A stretch of DNA of 64,000 bases from Moorella mulderi DSM 14980 (GTDB lineage Bacteria > Bacillota > DSM-521 > Neomoorellales > Neomoorellaceae): assembly GCF_001594015.1 (NCBI RefSeq), contig NZ_LTBC01000002.1, positions 186,001 to 250,000 on the forward strand. Reading direction: 5' to 3'. The notes under the pieces are model-generated. The model searched no databases, had not been told where the DNA came from, and worked only from the letters and a program-made list of their open reading frames with translations. Both the position numbers and the translations under genes were made by a program. Positions 8,124 to 17,736 of this stretch are shown here, in pieces (position 1 is the stretch's first letter; the number at the start of each line of letters is the position of its first letter).

Positions 8124-9138
8124 ATGGCGAAAAGGAAAAGCGCGGTAAAAAACGGCAACGGCGACCTCGAATTCGCCAACCGGCTCTGGTCGGCGGCCAA
8201 CCGGCTACGGGGCACGGGGGAGGTAGCCGAATACAAGCACATCATCCTCGGGCTGCTCTTTCTGAAATACCTCACGGACGCTTTTGAAAACCGGCACCGG
8301 TTCCTGACGCGCGCCGTTACCGACCCGGCCAATACGGAATACTACGTCAAGGAGGCGTCGGCGGAATACATCGCTTCCGTCGCTGAGGACAAGGACGAGT
8401 ACCTGGCCGCCAACATCTTCTGGATCCCGCCCCAAGCCCGCTGGTCTTTTCTTTTGGCGAACACGCACCAACCGCATCTCGGTCGGCTGATTGACGAGGC
8501 GATGGCCGCCATCGAAAAAGAGAACCCGAAGCAGTTGCGCGGCGTGCTCCCGAAGATCTACGCCCGCGCCGCCATTCCGGCGCAGACCTTAGGGGAAACT
8601 GCTGAACCTCTTTTCGGCGGTTGACCTGGTCAACGGCGATGCCGTGGCGCGGGATGTTCTCGGCCGGACCTACGAATACTTCATTAAGATGTTCGCCAAA
8701 GCCGAGGGGCACCGGGGCGGCGAGTTTTACACCCCGCAGTGCGTCGTGCGGCTGCTGGTCGAGATGCTGGAGCCCTACCGGGGGCGGGTCTACGACCCGG
8801 CCTGCGGTTCCGGCGGGATGTTCGTACAGAGCCGCAAGTTCGTCGAGGCCCACAACGGCAACCCGAACGACATCTCCATCTATGGGCAGGAGCGTAACGA
8901 GGCCACCTGGCGCATCTGCAAGATGAACCTAGCGATCCGGGGCATCCCCAACGAAAATATCCTGTTAGACGATACCTTTACTAACGATCTGCATAAGGAC
9001 CTGCGCGCCGACTTCATCATCACCAATCCGCCCTTTAACATGAAGGAGTGGGGCGGCGAGCAGCTGCGCAAGGACAAGCGCTGGATGTTCGGCTCGCCGT
9101 CACTAGAAAGTATGCGACCTTTTTGGAGGAAAGTTTGA
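8124..9138 (+). pseudogene. hsdM: Type I R-M methyltransferase HsdM, frameshifted and truncated
   Basis: The first part, to about 8590, has the HsdM N-terminal helical domain (ANRLRGTGEVAEYKHIILGL). One extra G in the run at 8592-8595 breaks the frame; the sense resumes with [20 protein letters not shown]. It continues through DPACGSGGM (SAM-binding motif I) and [12 protein letters not shown] (NPPF catalytic motif). The homology stops after KRWMFGSP, where the family normally continues for another 200 or so residues, and a junk tail ends at 9136-9138. A second, intact hsdM begins two bases later. This is the residue of an older system whose hsdR tail appears at 21647-22026. Confidence 0.85.
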
Positions 9139-9139
9139 T

Positions 9140-11167
9140 ATGGAAAACGGCCAACTGACCTGGATCACCAATTTCATTTGGGGCATCGCCGACGACGTGC
9201 TGCGCGACCTCTACGTGCGCGGCAAGTACCGTGACGTCATTCTCCCGATGACCGTGATCCGACGACTGGATGCGGTATTGGAGCCCACCAAGCAGGCCGT
9301 GCTCAACATGAAAGCTTCGCTAGACAAAGCGGGGATCGTACACCAAGACGCTGCTCTGCGACAGGCCGCTGGTCAAGCCTTCTACAACACCTCCCCCTTC
9401 ACGCTACGCGACCTCAAGGCGCGTGCCAGCCGCCAGCAACTGGAGGCGGATTTTCGCGCCTACCTCGATGGCTTCTCGCCCAACGTGCAGGAGATCATCG
9501 ACAACTTCGAGTTCCGCAACCAAATCCCCCGCCTGGCCAAAGCCGACGCCCTGGGCACGCTCATCGAGAAGTTCCTCGACCCGTCCATCAACCTGAGTCC
9601 TTACCCTGTGCTCAACAGCGACGGCACCGTCCGGCTGCCCGGCCTCGACAATCACGCCATGGGCACCATCTTCGAGGAGCTGGTGCGCCGCTTCAACGAG
9701 GAAAACAACGAAGAAGCCGGCGAGCACTGGACCCCGCGCGACGCCGTGAGGCTGATGGCCCGCCTGATCTTCGAGCCGGTCGCCGACCAGATCGAATCCG
9801 GCACCTACCTGCTCTATGACGGCGCCTGCGGCACCGGCGGGATGCTCACGGTGGCCGAGGAAACCCTGTTGCAAATGGCGAAAGAACGTGGCAAACAGGT
9901 CTCGGTGCATCTTTTCGGCCAGGAGATCAACGCCGAGACCTACGCCATCTGCAAAGCCGACCTTTTGCTGAAGGGCGAGGGCGATGCCGCCGACAACATC
10001 GTCGGCGGACCGGAGCATTCGACCCTATCCAACGACGCCTTCCCCGGCCGCACCTTCGACTTCATGCTCTCCAATCCGCCCTACGGGAAGAGTTGGAAGA
10101 GCGACCTGGAACGCATGGGCGGCAAGGCTGGCATCAAGGACCCGCGCTTTGTCGTGCAGCACCGGGGCGAGGAGCTTTCGCTGATCACCCGCACCAGCGA
10201 CGGCCAGATGCTGTTCCTGGTGAACATGCTCTCCAAGATGAAGCATGACACCTCGCTCGGCAGTCGCATCGCCGAGGTGCACAACGGCTCGTCGCTGTTT
10301 ACGGGGGACGCCGGCCAGGGCGAGAGCAACATTCGCCGCTGGATCATCGAGAACGACTGGCTCGAGGCCATCGTCGCCCTGCCGCTCAACATGTTCTACA
10401 ACACCGGCATCGCCACCTACGTCTGGGTGCTCACGAACAGGAAGCCCGAGCACCGCAAAGGCCGCGTGCAGCTCATCGATGCCACGCAGTGGTACAAGCC
10501 CCTGCGCAAGAACCTGGGCAAGAAGAACTGCGAGCTGTCCGAAGAGGACATCCGTCGCATTGTTGATACCTTCCTCAAATTCGAGGAGACCGAGCAGTCC
10601 AAGATCTTCCCCAACGCGGCCTTCGGCTACTGGAAGGTGACGGTGGAGCGCCCCCTGCGCTTGAAAGGTATCGACCCCGAGCGCGCCTACACCCCCAAGG
10701 AGATCAAAGCGCTTCGGGAAACGGCCGAGCGCGCCGAGGATGCGCCGCCGGTCATCAAGAAAATTCACAAGCCTGGCACAGCGCCTGATCCTTTACGCGG
10801 GCTGTTTGATGTTGTCATCGGTGGCAAGCCGCGTGTGGTGGAATACGAGCCGGACACGGAGCTTCGCGACAGCGAGCAGATCCCGTTCCTCGAGTGCCCC
10901 GCCTGCCATCAGCCTGGCTACCTGCCAAGCCCGGAAGACCAGCGCACGGCCATCGAAACGTTCCTGCGCCGCGAGGTGCTGCCCTACGCGCCGGATGCCT
11001 GGTACGACCCGGCCAGCGTCAAGGTGGGCTACGAGATCAGTTTTAACCGGTACTTCTACAAGCCAAAGGCCCTGCGTTCACTCGAGGAAATACGGGCAGA
11101 CTTGCTGGCGGTGGAGAGAGAGGCTGAGGGGTTGTTGGAGGAGATTTTGGGGAGGAACGAACCATGA
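9140..11167 (+). CDS. hsdM: Type I R-M DNA methyltransferase subunit HsdM
   Basis: The 675-residue protein is a full-length N6-adenine methyltransferase subunit. Residues 1-160 form the helical N-terminal domain. HWTPRDAVRLMARL and DGACGTGGM (about 228) give SAM-binding motif I, and LSNPPYGKSW (about 312) is the NPPY catalytic motif. FYNTGIATYVWVL is the usual conserved segment before the C-terminal extension, which is long (about 200 residues) and includes ECPACHQPGYLP, an unusual CPxC element. GGAGG lies 10 bases before ATG 9140. With HsdS it would methylate a bipartite site. The stop overlaps the ATG of the next gene by four bases. It is not closely similar to the broken hsdM upstream. Confidence 0.93.
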   Translation: MENGQLTWITNFIWGIADDVLRDLYVRGKYRDVILPMTVIRRLDAVLEPTKQAVLNMKASLDKAGIVHQDAALRQAAGQAFYNTSPFTLRDLKARASRQQLEADFRAYLDGFSPNVQEIIDNFEFRNQIPRLAKADALGTLIEKFLDPSINLSPYPVLNSDGTVRLPGLDNHAMGTIFEELVRRFNEENNEEAGEHWTPRDAVRLMARLIFEPVADQIESGTYLLYDGACGTGGMLTVAEETLLQMAKERGKQVSVHLFGQEINAETYAICKADLLLKGEGDAADNIVGGPEHSTLSNDAFPGRTFDFMLSNPPYGKSWKSDLERMGGKAGIKDPRFVVQHRGEELSLITRTSDGQMLFLVNMLSKMKHDTSLGSRIAEVHNGSSLFTGDAGQGESNIRRWIIENDWLEAIVALPLNMFYNTGIATYVWVLTNRKPEHRKGRVQLIDATQWYKPLRKNLGKKNCELSEEDIRRIVDTFLKFEETEQSKIFPNAAFGYWKVTVERPLRLKGIDPERAYTPKEIKALRETAERAEDAPPVIKKIHKPGTAPDPLRGLFDVVIGGKPRVVEYEPDTELRDSEQIPFLECPACHQPGYLPSPEDQRTAIETFLRREVLPYAPDAWYDPASVKVGYEISFNRYFYKPKALRSLEEIRADLLAVEREAEGLLEEILGRNEP

Positions 11168-13962
11168 ATAAACCGCTCTGGCCCTATCCCGGTTCGCGGT
11201 GGTGGAAGTTCGATTTTCACACCCATACGCCGGCATCAAGAGATACATACTGGGCGAAAAACAACATTAATTTGTCGCCAGAAGAGTGGTTGCTCAAGTA
11301 CATGGTCGCCGAGATCGATTGCGTGGCCGTGACGGATCATAATAGCGGGGCGTGGATCGACGATCTCAAAAAGGCCTATGCGAATATGAAGGCGCAAGCC
11401 GAGGCCGGCAACCCGCCCGAAGGCTTCCGCGAGTTGACAATCTTCCCAGGAGTGGAAATCTCAGTACAGGGCGGCATTCACCTATTGGCGATTTTCGAAC
11501 CTGACGCCAAGACCGGCGACATCGACACATTGCTTGGCAAAGTGGACTACGATGGTACCAAAGGTGACAGCGACGGCGTTACCAGGAAAGGTATCGCAGC
11601 GGTTTTGGAAGCCATTTTAGAAAGTGGAGCTATTCCCATCCCTGCACACGCAGATGCGGACAAGGGTTTGCTGGCTGTTAGACCTGGCACCCAGGAAAGT
11701 TGTATTGATGTATACACCGTCCGCCAAGCGCTGGATGTAGAGGGCGTTCTCGCTGTGGAATGGGTCGATTCGAATAAGGCCTATCCCACTTGCGTAGAAA
11801 AACAAGCCAAGAAACTCACGAGTATACTCGGTAGCGACTGCCACACCTTTCATGGCAACGCAGTCCCCGGCAGCCGCTACACCTGGGTCAAGATGGCCAA
11901 GCCCACGCTGGAGGGCCTAAGGCTTGCGCTGCTGGATGGGAACGGCGTTTCGATCCGCCGCAGTGACGAGGGCACGTTCGACCCCTTCAAGACGCCCGCG
12001 CATTTCATCACTGCTATTGAGATTGGCAGTGCCCGCTATATGGGAAACGGTCAGGCCGAGCGGATCGAGCTCACACCTTTCTACAACGCCCTGATCGGTG
12101 GACGTGGAACCGGAAAATCCACCTTCGTTCATGCCTTGCGCCTGGCCTATGGACGCGACGACGAGCTGAACAGCTTGAGCGGCAATGCAGAGCCTTTGCG
12201 TCAGTTCGAATCCTTCCGCAAGGTGCCTAAAGCGCGCGATGACGAAGGCGCGCTACGTAAGGAGACCGAGATTTGTGTGGAACTGATGCGCGAAGGGCAA
12301 CTGTCCAGGCTACGCTGGCAGAACCCCGGATCACCACAAATCATAGTCGAAGAGAAGGACGCGAACGGGACTTGGTGCGAGTCAGGAAGCCAGGCTGTTA
12401 ATCCCGAGCGCTTCCCAATCCGCCTTTTCTCCCAGGGCCAGATTGCGGCCATGGCGGGTGAAAGCCGTCAAGCGCTCCTGTCCGTGATCGACGAGGCAGC
12501 CCAGGTCGGAAAACTCAAACGAGAATTTGAAGAGGAAAAACGCAGCTTTCTCACCCAGCGGGCGCGCCTTCGCGAGCTGGAAGGAAAGCTTGCCGACCGT
12601 CACGAGGTAGAACGAAGGTTAAATGAGGTGGTTAGGAAACTCGACGCTTTTGCCCAGGCACATCATGCCGAGGTCCTGAAGGCCCATGCGCATGCCCAGA
12701 ATCAGCGAAGAGAGGTCGAGCAACTCCTTGAACAAATGCGCGCGCTGCCTGGGCGAATTGAAGAGGTCGCGCAAGACCTCATCCTTGACGACTGGCCTTC
12801 TGGCGTTTTTGATGACGCGAGTGATGCGGACGTCCTGAAGTGGCGCAAGAAGGCAGATGACGCCGTGCGGCAAGCGAGGCAAGCCCTTGAGCAAGCAAGC
12901 CGCGCCTTGGCCGAAAGCGCGCGACTGCTCGAACAAGACCCGCTGCTCGCCGCCTGGCGCAAGCGCACCGACAAGGCCCGGGCAGATTTCGACGCCTTGC
13001 AGCAAGCCTTGGCCGCGCAAGGCGTGAACGACCCACAAGCCTTCGGACAGCTGGTGCAGGAGCGTCAGTACCTCGAGGCACAGCTCAAGCGCCTCGATCA
13101 GATCAAGGCAGAGCGGGACACGCTCGAAGAGGCGATCGCCGCGCAATGGCAAAAAGTCGTGGAAGCGCGCGAGGCCATCACCTCAGCGCGAGCAGAATTC
13201 GTCAAGAAAACGCTGGACGGCAATCCCTACGTGCGCATCGAAGTCGTGCCTTTCGGCTTCGACGCGCGTGTAATCGAGCGCAGTCTGCGCGAGCTTCTCG
13301 AGGCCACGGATGATCGGTTCGAAAACGACATCTTGGCGATGGACGCGGCGGGCAATCCCACGGGTGGCCTGGCCTTCGAGATCGCCCAAGCCGATGACCG
13401 CAAGGCAGCTCTGGATAGTTCAAAGAAACAGCTGCAGACAATCGCAGATGCATTTGGTGGCCACTTCAAGAACTACCTCAAAAAGAAACTGGAGAGGCCT
13501 GAGTTTGCCGACCACATCCAATGCTGGTTCCCCGAAGACGATCTGCGCATCGAGTACAGTCGCAGGGCCAACGGCACCGACTGGGCGGCCCTCACCCAGG
13601 GATCGCAGGGCCAACGCTCGGCGGCACTGCTTGCTTTCTTGCTCGCGTTCGGCGAGGAACCTTTGGTTCTGGACCAGCCCGAGGACGATCTGGACAATCA
13701 TTTGATTTACGACCTCATCGTCCGCCAAATCCGCGAAAACAAGCTGCGCCGGCAACTCGTCATCGTAACTCACAATCCTAATATCGTTGTCAACGGCGAC
13801 GCTGAGCTGGTGCACGTGCTCGACTTTCGAGGCGGGCAATGCCGTGTGGTCGAGCGCGGTGCACTTCAGGAGAACTCAGTACGCGAAGAGGTCTGCCGCG
13901 TGATGGAAGGCGGGCGCGACGCCTTCGAGCGGCGCTGGAAGCGCCTGGGAAGGAGGGTGTGA
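11164..13962 (+). CDS. PHP-domain/SMC-like ATPase (TrlF family) within the R-M operon
   Basis: The 932-residue protein joins two modules. Residues 15-230 are a PHP phosphoesterase domain with its metal ligands: FDFHTHTPAS, VAVTDHNS, PGVEIS, PIPAHAD and LGSDCHTF. Residues 305-932 are an ABC/SMC-type ATPase: Walker A GGRGTGKST at 312-320, a long coiled coil (about 440-700), and LVLDQPEDDLDN near 833 as Walker B. This layout matches the TrlF family of AAA-like ATPases. The start overlaps hsdM by four bases (ATGA) and hsdS follows after one base, so it belongs to the R-M operon. The place between hsdM and hsdS resembles that of the anticodon nuclease PrrC in other type I loci. A nucleic-acid phosphoesterase effector gated by ATP is an inference. 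Confidence 0.88.
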   Translation: MNKPLWPYPGSRWWKFDFHTHTPASRDTYWAKNNINLSPEEWLLKYMVAEIDCVAVTDHNSGAWIDDLKKAYANMKAQAEAGNPPEGFRELTIFPGVEISVQGGIHLLAIFEPDAKTGDIDTLLGKVDYDGTKGDSDGVTRKGIAAVLEAILESGAIPIPAHADADKGLLAVRPGTQESCIDVYTVRQALDVEGVLAVEWVDSNKAYPTCVEKQAKKLTSILGSDCHTFHGNAVPGSRYTWVKMAKPTLEGLRLALLDGNGVSIRRSDEGTFDPFKTPAHFITAIEIGSARYMGNGQAERIELTPFYNALIGGRGTGKSTFVHALRLAYGRDDELNSLSGNAEPLRQFESFRKVPKARDDEGALRKETEICVELMREGQLSRLRWQNPGSPQIIVEEKDANGTWCESGSQAVNPERFPIRLFSQGQIAAMAGESRQALLSVIDEAAQVGKLKREFEEEKRSFLTQRARLRELEGKLADRHEVERRLNEVVRKLDAFAQAHHAEVLKAHAHAQNQRREVEQLLEQMRALPGRIEEVAQDLILDDWPSGVFDDASDADVLKWRKKADDAVRQARQALEQASRALAESARLLEQDPLLAAWRKRTDKARADFDALQQALAAQGVNDPQAFGQLVQERQYLEAQLKRLDQIKAERDTLEEAIAAQWQKVVEAREAITSARAEFVKKTLDGNPYVRIEVVPFGFDARVIERSLRELLEATDDRFENDILAMDAAGNPTGGLAFEIAQADDRKAALDSSKKQLQTIADAFGGHFKNYLKKKLERPEFADHIQCWFPEDDLRIEYSRRANGTDWAALTQGSQGQRSAALLAFLLAFGEEPLVLDQPEDDLDNHLIYDLIVRQIRENKLRRQLVIVTHNPNIVVNGDAELVHVLDFRGGQCRVVERGALQENSVREEVCRVMEGGRDAFERRWKRLGRRV

Positions 13963-13963
13963 A

Positions 13964-15451
13964 ATGTTTTCCAGGCGTGCCGAATTGCTCGAAAAAAATC
14001 CGCCTCGGGAAGGAGAACGCGTAATCAGTACCCTCAAACCCTACCCCGCGCACAAAGACTCCGGCGTAGAATGGCTCGGCCAGGTGCCGGAGCATTGGGA
14101 GGTGTTGCCCGGGCGTACGGTGTTTCGTGAAATCAATGACCGTGGTCACCCTGACGAACAGATGCTGTCGGTAACCATCACACGCGGCGTACTGCGTCAA
14201 GCAGACTTGCTCGCGGACAGTTCCAAGAAAGACTCCTCGAACGAGGACAAGTCCAACTACAAACTCGTTCAACCGGGTGACCTGGTGTACAACAAGATGA
14301 GAGCCTGGCAAGGGGCGGTGGGCGTCTCGGCTTACCGGGGGATCGTGAGCCCGGCTTACATCGTCCAACGGCTAAGAAGCGCCGAGAACTTGGCCCGCTA
14401 CATGCACTTTCTTCTTCGTACACCCCTTTTCGCTTCGGAGGCCGAGCGATGGTCGTATGGCATTACTTCGGATCAGTGGAGTTTGCGGGCAGAGGAATTC
14501 AAGTGTATCTACTTCTCACTTCCACCCCTCCTCGAGCAAACTGCCATCGTGCGGTTTCTGGACTGGGCGGGTCGGCGGATTCGGCGGGTGATCCGGGCGC
14601 GCCAGCGGCGGATCAAGCTGCTGGAGGAGTACAAGCAGGCCCTCATCCACCGCGCCGTCACCGGGAAGATAGACGTCCGCACCTGCCAGCCATATCCGGC
14701 CTATAAGCCCTCCGGCGTGGAGTGGCTGGGCGATGTGCCGGTTCATTGGGACATCGTGCCAAACCGTGCAGTGCTCCGACTAAAGAAACACTTGGTTGGC
14801 AAGGCATCTACAGATTACACGTTGCTATCTCTTACGAAAGGCGGCATCGTTGTTCGCGACCTTGAGAACCCAGAAGGCAAATTCCCGACGAGTTTCGATA
14901 CTTACCAAGTCGTTGAGCCCGGTGACATTATCTTTTGCCTATTTGATATCGATGAAACACCCCGAGCGATAGGTCTATCATCACTCCATGGCATGATTAC
15001 GGGTGCTTACACGGTATTTGAGTGCACTGATCCAGTCGTCAGGGCTTACGTCTATTTGTTCTATCTGGCAATGGACAACGGGAAATTCTTAAAGCCTTTG
15101 TACACAGGACTCCGCAAGGTCATCACCAAGTCCGCATTCTTGACGGCCAAGATGCCATTACCGACCAAGGAAGAACAAACCGCTATCGTTGAATACCTCG
15201 ACGCCCAGACGGCCAAGATCGACACCGCCATTGCCGCCGCTCGCCGCGAAATTGACCTCCTGCGCGAATACCGCACCCGCCTCATTTCCGACGTGGTCAC
15301 CGGCAAGGTGGATGTGCGCGAGGTCGCGGCGCGGCTGCCAGAGGAGCCAAGCGAAGAAGACGCCCCTTGGACGGACGAAGAAGAGAGCGCGCAAGACGAG
15401 GCCCTGAATGGAGAAGGTGATCACGCTGCTATATCAGAGGAGGATGGATAA
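13964..15451 (+). CDS. hsdS: Type I R-M specificity subunit HsdS
   Basis: The 495-residue protein has two target-recognition domains, each opened by the same phrase: SGVEWLGQVPEHWEVLPGR (about 28-46) and SGVEWLGDVPVHWDIVPNR (about 250). Each ends with a conserved segment LPPLLEQTAIVRFLD / LPTKEEQTAIVEYLD and a coiled-coil spacer (RRIKLLEEYKQALIHRAVTG; REIDLLREYRTRLISDVVTG). The duplicated design sets a bipartite recognition site; the sequence recognised cannot be predicted. ATG 13964 follows AAGGAGG and lies one base after the stop of the PHP-ATPase. The last 35 or so residues are an acidic tail. Confidence 0.92.
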   Translation: MFSRRAELLEKNPPREGERVISTLKPYPAHKDSGVEWLGQVPEHWEVLPGRTVFREINDRGHPDEQMLSVTITRGVLRQADLLADSSKKDSSNEDKSNYKLVQPGDLVYNKMRAWQGAVGVSAYRGIVSPAYIVQRLRSAENLARYMHFLLRTPLFASEAERWSYGITSDQWSLRAEEFKCIYFSLPPLLEQTAIVRFLDWAGRRIRRVIRARQRRIKLLEEYKQALIHRAVTGKIDVRTCQPYPAYKPSGVEWLGDVPVHWDIVPNRAVLRLKKHLVGKASTDYTLLSLTKGGIVVRDLENPEGKFPTSFDTYQVVEPGDIIFCLFDIDETPRAIGLSSLHGMITGAYTVFECTDPVVRAYVYLFYLAMDNGKFLKPLYTGLRKVITKSAFLTAKMPLPTKEEQTAIVEYLDAQTAKIDTAIAAARREIDLLREYRTRLISDVVTGKVDVREVAARLPEEPSEEDAPWTDEEESAQDEALNGEGDHAAISEEDG

Positions 15452-15499
15452 TGGATCTCATGTATATTCAGAACGTTGCCTTGTCAGATGTCAGGATAT

Positions 15500-15543
15500 G
15501 AAAGCGCGGGTCGCAGGATAGGAAAATGCGGGTCGCAGTATAG
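15500..15543. repeat. Tandem 22-bp repeat upstream of the helicase gene; candidate operator
   Basis: Two head-to-tail 22-bp units (15500-15521 and 15522-15543) agree at 19 of 22 positions. Both contain GCGGGTCGCAG. The block lies 37-80 bases before the helicase ATG at 15580. A period of 22 bp, about two helical turns, would place two proteins on the same DNA face, so this may control the helicase-DUF2290-hsdR transcript. Confidence 0.6.
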
Positions 15544-15579
15544 ACTTCCTATAAACAAATTTTCGAATGGAGACTGAAC

Positions 15580-17736
15580 ATGAACAAAGTCAACTTTACA
15601 CGCGGTATCAATGGCAAGCCCGCCGCCTCTCAGGCGCTCGAAGAAACCTTGACCACCATTGAGGGGCTATCGGGAGAGTGCTTTTTCGGCTATCCATTGA
15701 TCCCAACGCCGGAGGGCAGGTATTTCGCCGATGCTATTCTGGTGAGCCGCGAAAAAGGTGTCATACTCTTCGACCTGGTAGAAGGTACAGAGGTAGGCGA
15801 CTACGCGGCGCGGCAGGATGATCTTGCCAACAAGATTGAAGCCAAGCTGAAGCTACACAAGGAGTTGGTCAAAGGGCGACGTCTGATCCCGCCGTTAAAC
15901 GTCATCACCTTTGCACCTGCCATCGACGCCGTCGACAGGTTGGCCAAAGAGGACTATCCGCTCGCCAACGAAAGGGACCTCGCAAAAATCCTTTCGGCCT
16001 TTTCTTGGCAAGATAGCTCGGACGACCTGTATCGAATGACACTTTCTGCCATCGAAAGTTTGTCGTCGATCCGCAAGAGCCGCTCCAAGCGCGAGGTGAG
16101 CAGGCCTGATTCTCGAGGGGCGAAGCTCAAGAAACTAGAGGACTCCATCGCCACGCTGGATCGTCGGCAAAACCGCGCGGTCATTGAAACCGTCGAAGGC
16201 GTGCAGCGTATCCGCGGCCTGGCCGGCTCCGGCAAGACGATCGTACTGGCTCTCAAGGCTGCGTATCTCCACACCCAGCATCCGGACTGGCGGATCGCCG
16301 TCACCTTCCACACTCGCTCGCTAAAAGGACAATTCAAGCGCCTCATCAACAATTTCTGTGTTGAGCAAAGTGGTGAGGAGCCAGACTGGACCAGGATCCG
16401 TGTCGTGAATGCCTGGGGTGCGCCCGGCGGTGACGAGCGTGACGGAATTTATTACGAGTTCTGCCGCGTCACAGGGCAGGAGTTCCATGATTTCAGGTCC
16501 GCCAGCAATCGATTCGGTGGCGGCGATAGGGCGTTCGATGGGGCTTGCCAAGCGGCCTTGACCGCGGTTGCTACTCCCCCAGAACTCTACGACGCGATCC
16601 TGGTTGACGAAGCGCAAGACTTTGCCCCGAGTTTTCTGCGCTTGTGCTACACAATGCTCAAGCCGCCGAAGCGGCTCGTTTATGCCTACGATGAACTCCA
16701 GAATCTGTCGGGGACCTCACTGCCGCCACCCGAAGAGATCTTCGGTACCGATGATCGAGGTCAGCCATTGGTGTCCCTTGGCGACGACCCGCGCCGAGAC
16801 GTGATCTTACAGAAGTGCTACCGCAACTCGCGGCCCGTGTTGGTGACGGCCCACGCCCTCGGCTTCGGCATCTACCGTGAGCAGCCAAAGGGCGCCGAGA
16901 CAGGGTTGGTACAGATGTTCGACCAACCTGCTTTGTGGGAAGAGATCGGATATCGGGTGCGAGAGGGACGTTTGGCTAAGGGAGAGCACGTCGTCCTCGA
17001 ACGAACCGACGAGACCAGCCCCAGGTTTCTAGAGGACCATTCCCCGATCGACGATCTGGTCGTTTTTCTGCAGTTCGGTAACGAAGCCGAACAGAACGCG
17101 TGGTTGGTCGAGCAGATCAAGAAAAACATCAAAGAAGACGAACTGCGGTATGAAGACATCATCATCATTCATCCTGATCCTCGTACTGCCCGTGAGCGGT
17201 TGGGGCCGATCCGTAAGGCACTGTTCGAGATTGGTATCCAGAACCATCTCGCCGGCGTCGACACAGATCCCGATGTGTTCTTTAAAACCGAGACATCTTC
17301 CGTGACCTTCACCAGTATCTACCGGGCCAAGGGCAACGAGGCGGGCATGGTCTATGTGATCAATGCTCAGGAGTGTGATGGCGTCGGCGCAGGGCTGGCC
17401 AGCCTACGTAACCGCTTGTTTACTGCCATCACCCGCAGTAAAGCCTGGGTACGGGTAATCGGTTACGGGCAGGGGATGGCTAATCTTATTCACGAGTTCG
17501 AATGCTTGAAACAACGCAACTTCAGACTCGACTTCACGTATCCGACCGATGAGCTCCTCAAAAAGCTGAGGATTGTACACCGAGATCTCTCGCCGCACGA
17601 AAAGCAGCGCTTAGAGCAAAAGAAGACTCGTGCCCTCGAGTTAGCTGATGCCTTGGAGCGAGGCGAAATAACACCGGATGACTTGGATGCCGAAACCAAG
17701 CAGAAACTGCTTCGGCTGCTCGGAGGTGGCAAATGA
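15580..17736 (+). CDS. Superfamily 1 (UvrD-like) helicase with N-terminal nuclease-like domain
   Basis: The 718-residue protein has a helicase core: Walker A IRGLAGSGKTIVLALKAA (about 210-227), Walker B DAILVDEAQDFAP (about 337-349), motif III-like RLVYAYDELQNLSG, and a C-terminal RecA-like domain with FTSIYRAKGNEAGMVYVI (motif V) and NRLFTAITRSK (motif VI). Residues 15-110 (RYFADAILVSREKGVILFDL) resemble the Asp/Glu-rich core of restriction-like or NERD folds, though the full catalytic set is not certain. Its stop overlaps the next start (ATGA), so it is translated with the DUF2290 gene. Position between hsdS and hsdR suggests a defence role. It is not a normal R-M subunit. Confidence 0.85.
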   Translation: MNKVNFTRGINGKPAASQALEETLTTIEGLSGECFFGYPLIPTPEGRYFADAILVSREKGVILFDLVEGTEVGDYAARQDDLANKIEAKLKLHKELVKGRRLIPPLNVITFAPAIDAVDRLAKEDYPLANERDLAKILSAFSWQDSSDDLYRMTLSAIESLSSIRKSRSKREVSRPDSRGAKLKKLEDSIATLDRRQNRAVIETVEGVQRIRGLAGSGKTIVLALKAAYLHTQHPDWRIAVTFHTRSLKGQFKRLINNFCVEQSGEEPDWTRIRVVNAWGAPGGDERDGIYYEFCRVTGQEFHDFRSASNRFGGGDRAFDGACQAALTAVATPPELYDAILVDEAQDFAPSFLRLCYTMLKPPKRLVYAYDELQNLSGTSLPPPEEIFGTDDRGQPLVSLGDDPRRDVILQKCYRNSRPVLVTAHALGFGIYREQPKGAETGLVQMFDQPALWEEIGYRVREGRLAKGEHVVLERTDETSPRFLEDHSPIDDLVVFLQFGNEAEQNAWLVEQIKKNIKEDELRYEDIIIIHPDPRTARERLGPIRKALFEIGIQNHLAGVDTDPDVFFKTETSSVTFTSIYRAKGNEAGMVYVINAQECDGVGAGLASLRNRLFTAITRSKAWVRVIGYGQGMANLIHEFECLKQRNFRLDFTYPTDELLKKLRIVHRDLSPHEKQRLEQKKTRALELADALERGEITPDDLDAETKQKLLRLLGGGK

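Noticed and set aside
9404-13839. Long minus-strand open frames (for example 9404-10018, 10025-10768, 12619-13152)
   Set aside because: They are mirror frames of the GC-rich hsdM and PHP-ATPase genes, have no family motifs or ribosome sites, and the plus-strand products are clearly real.
15500-15543. CRISPR array
   Set aside because: The two 22-bp units are directly adjacent with no spacers, and no cas gene is near.
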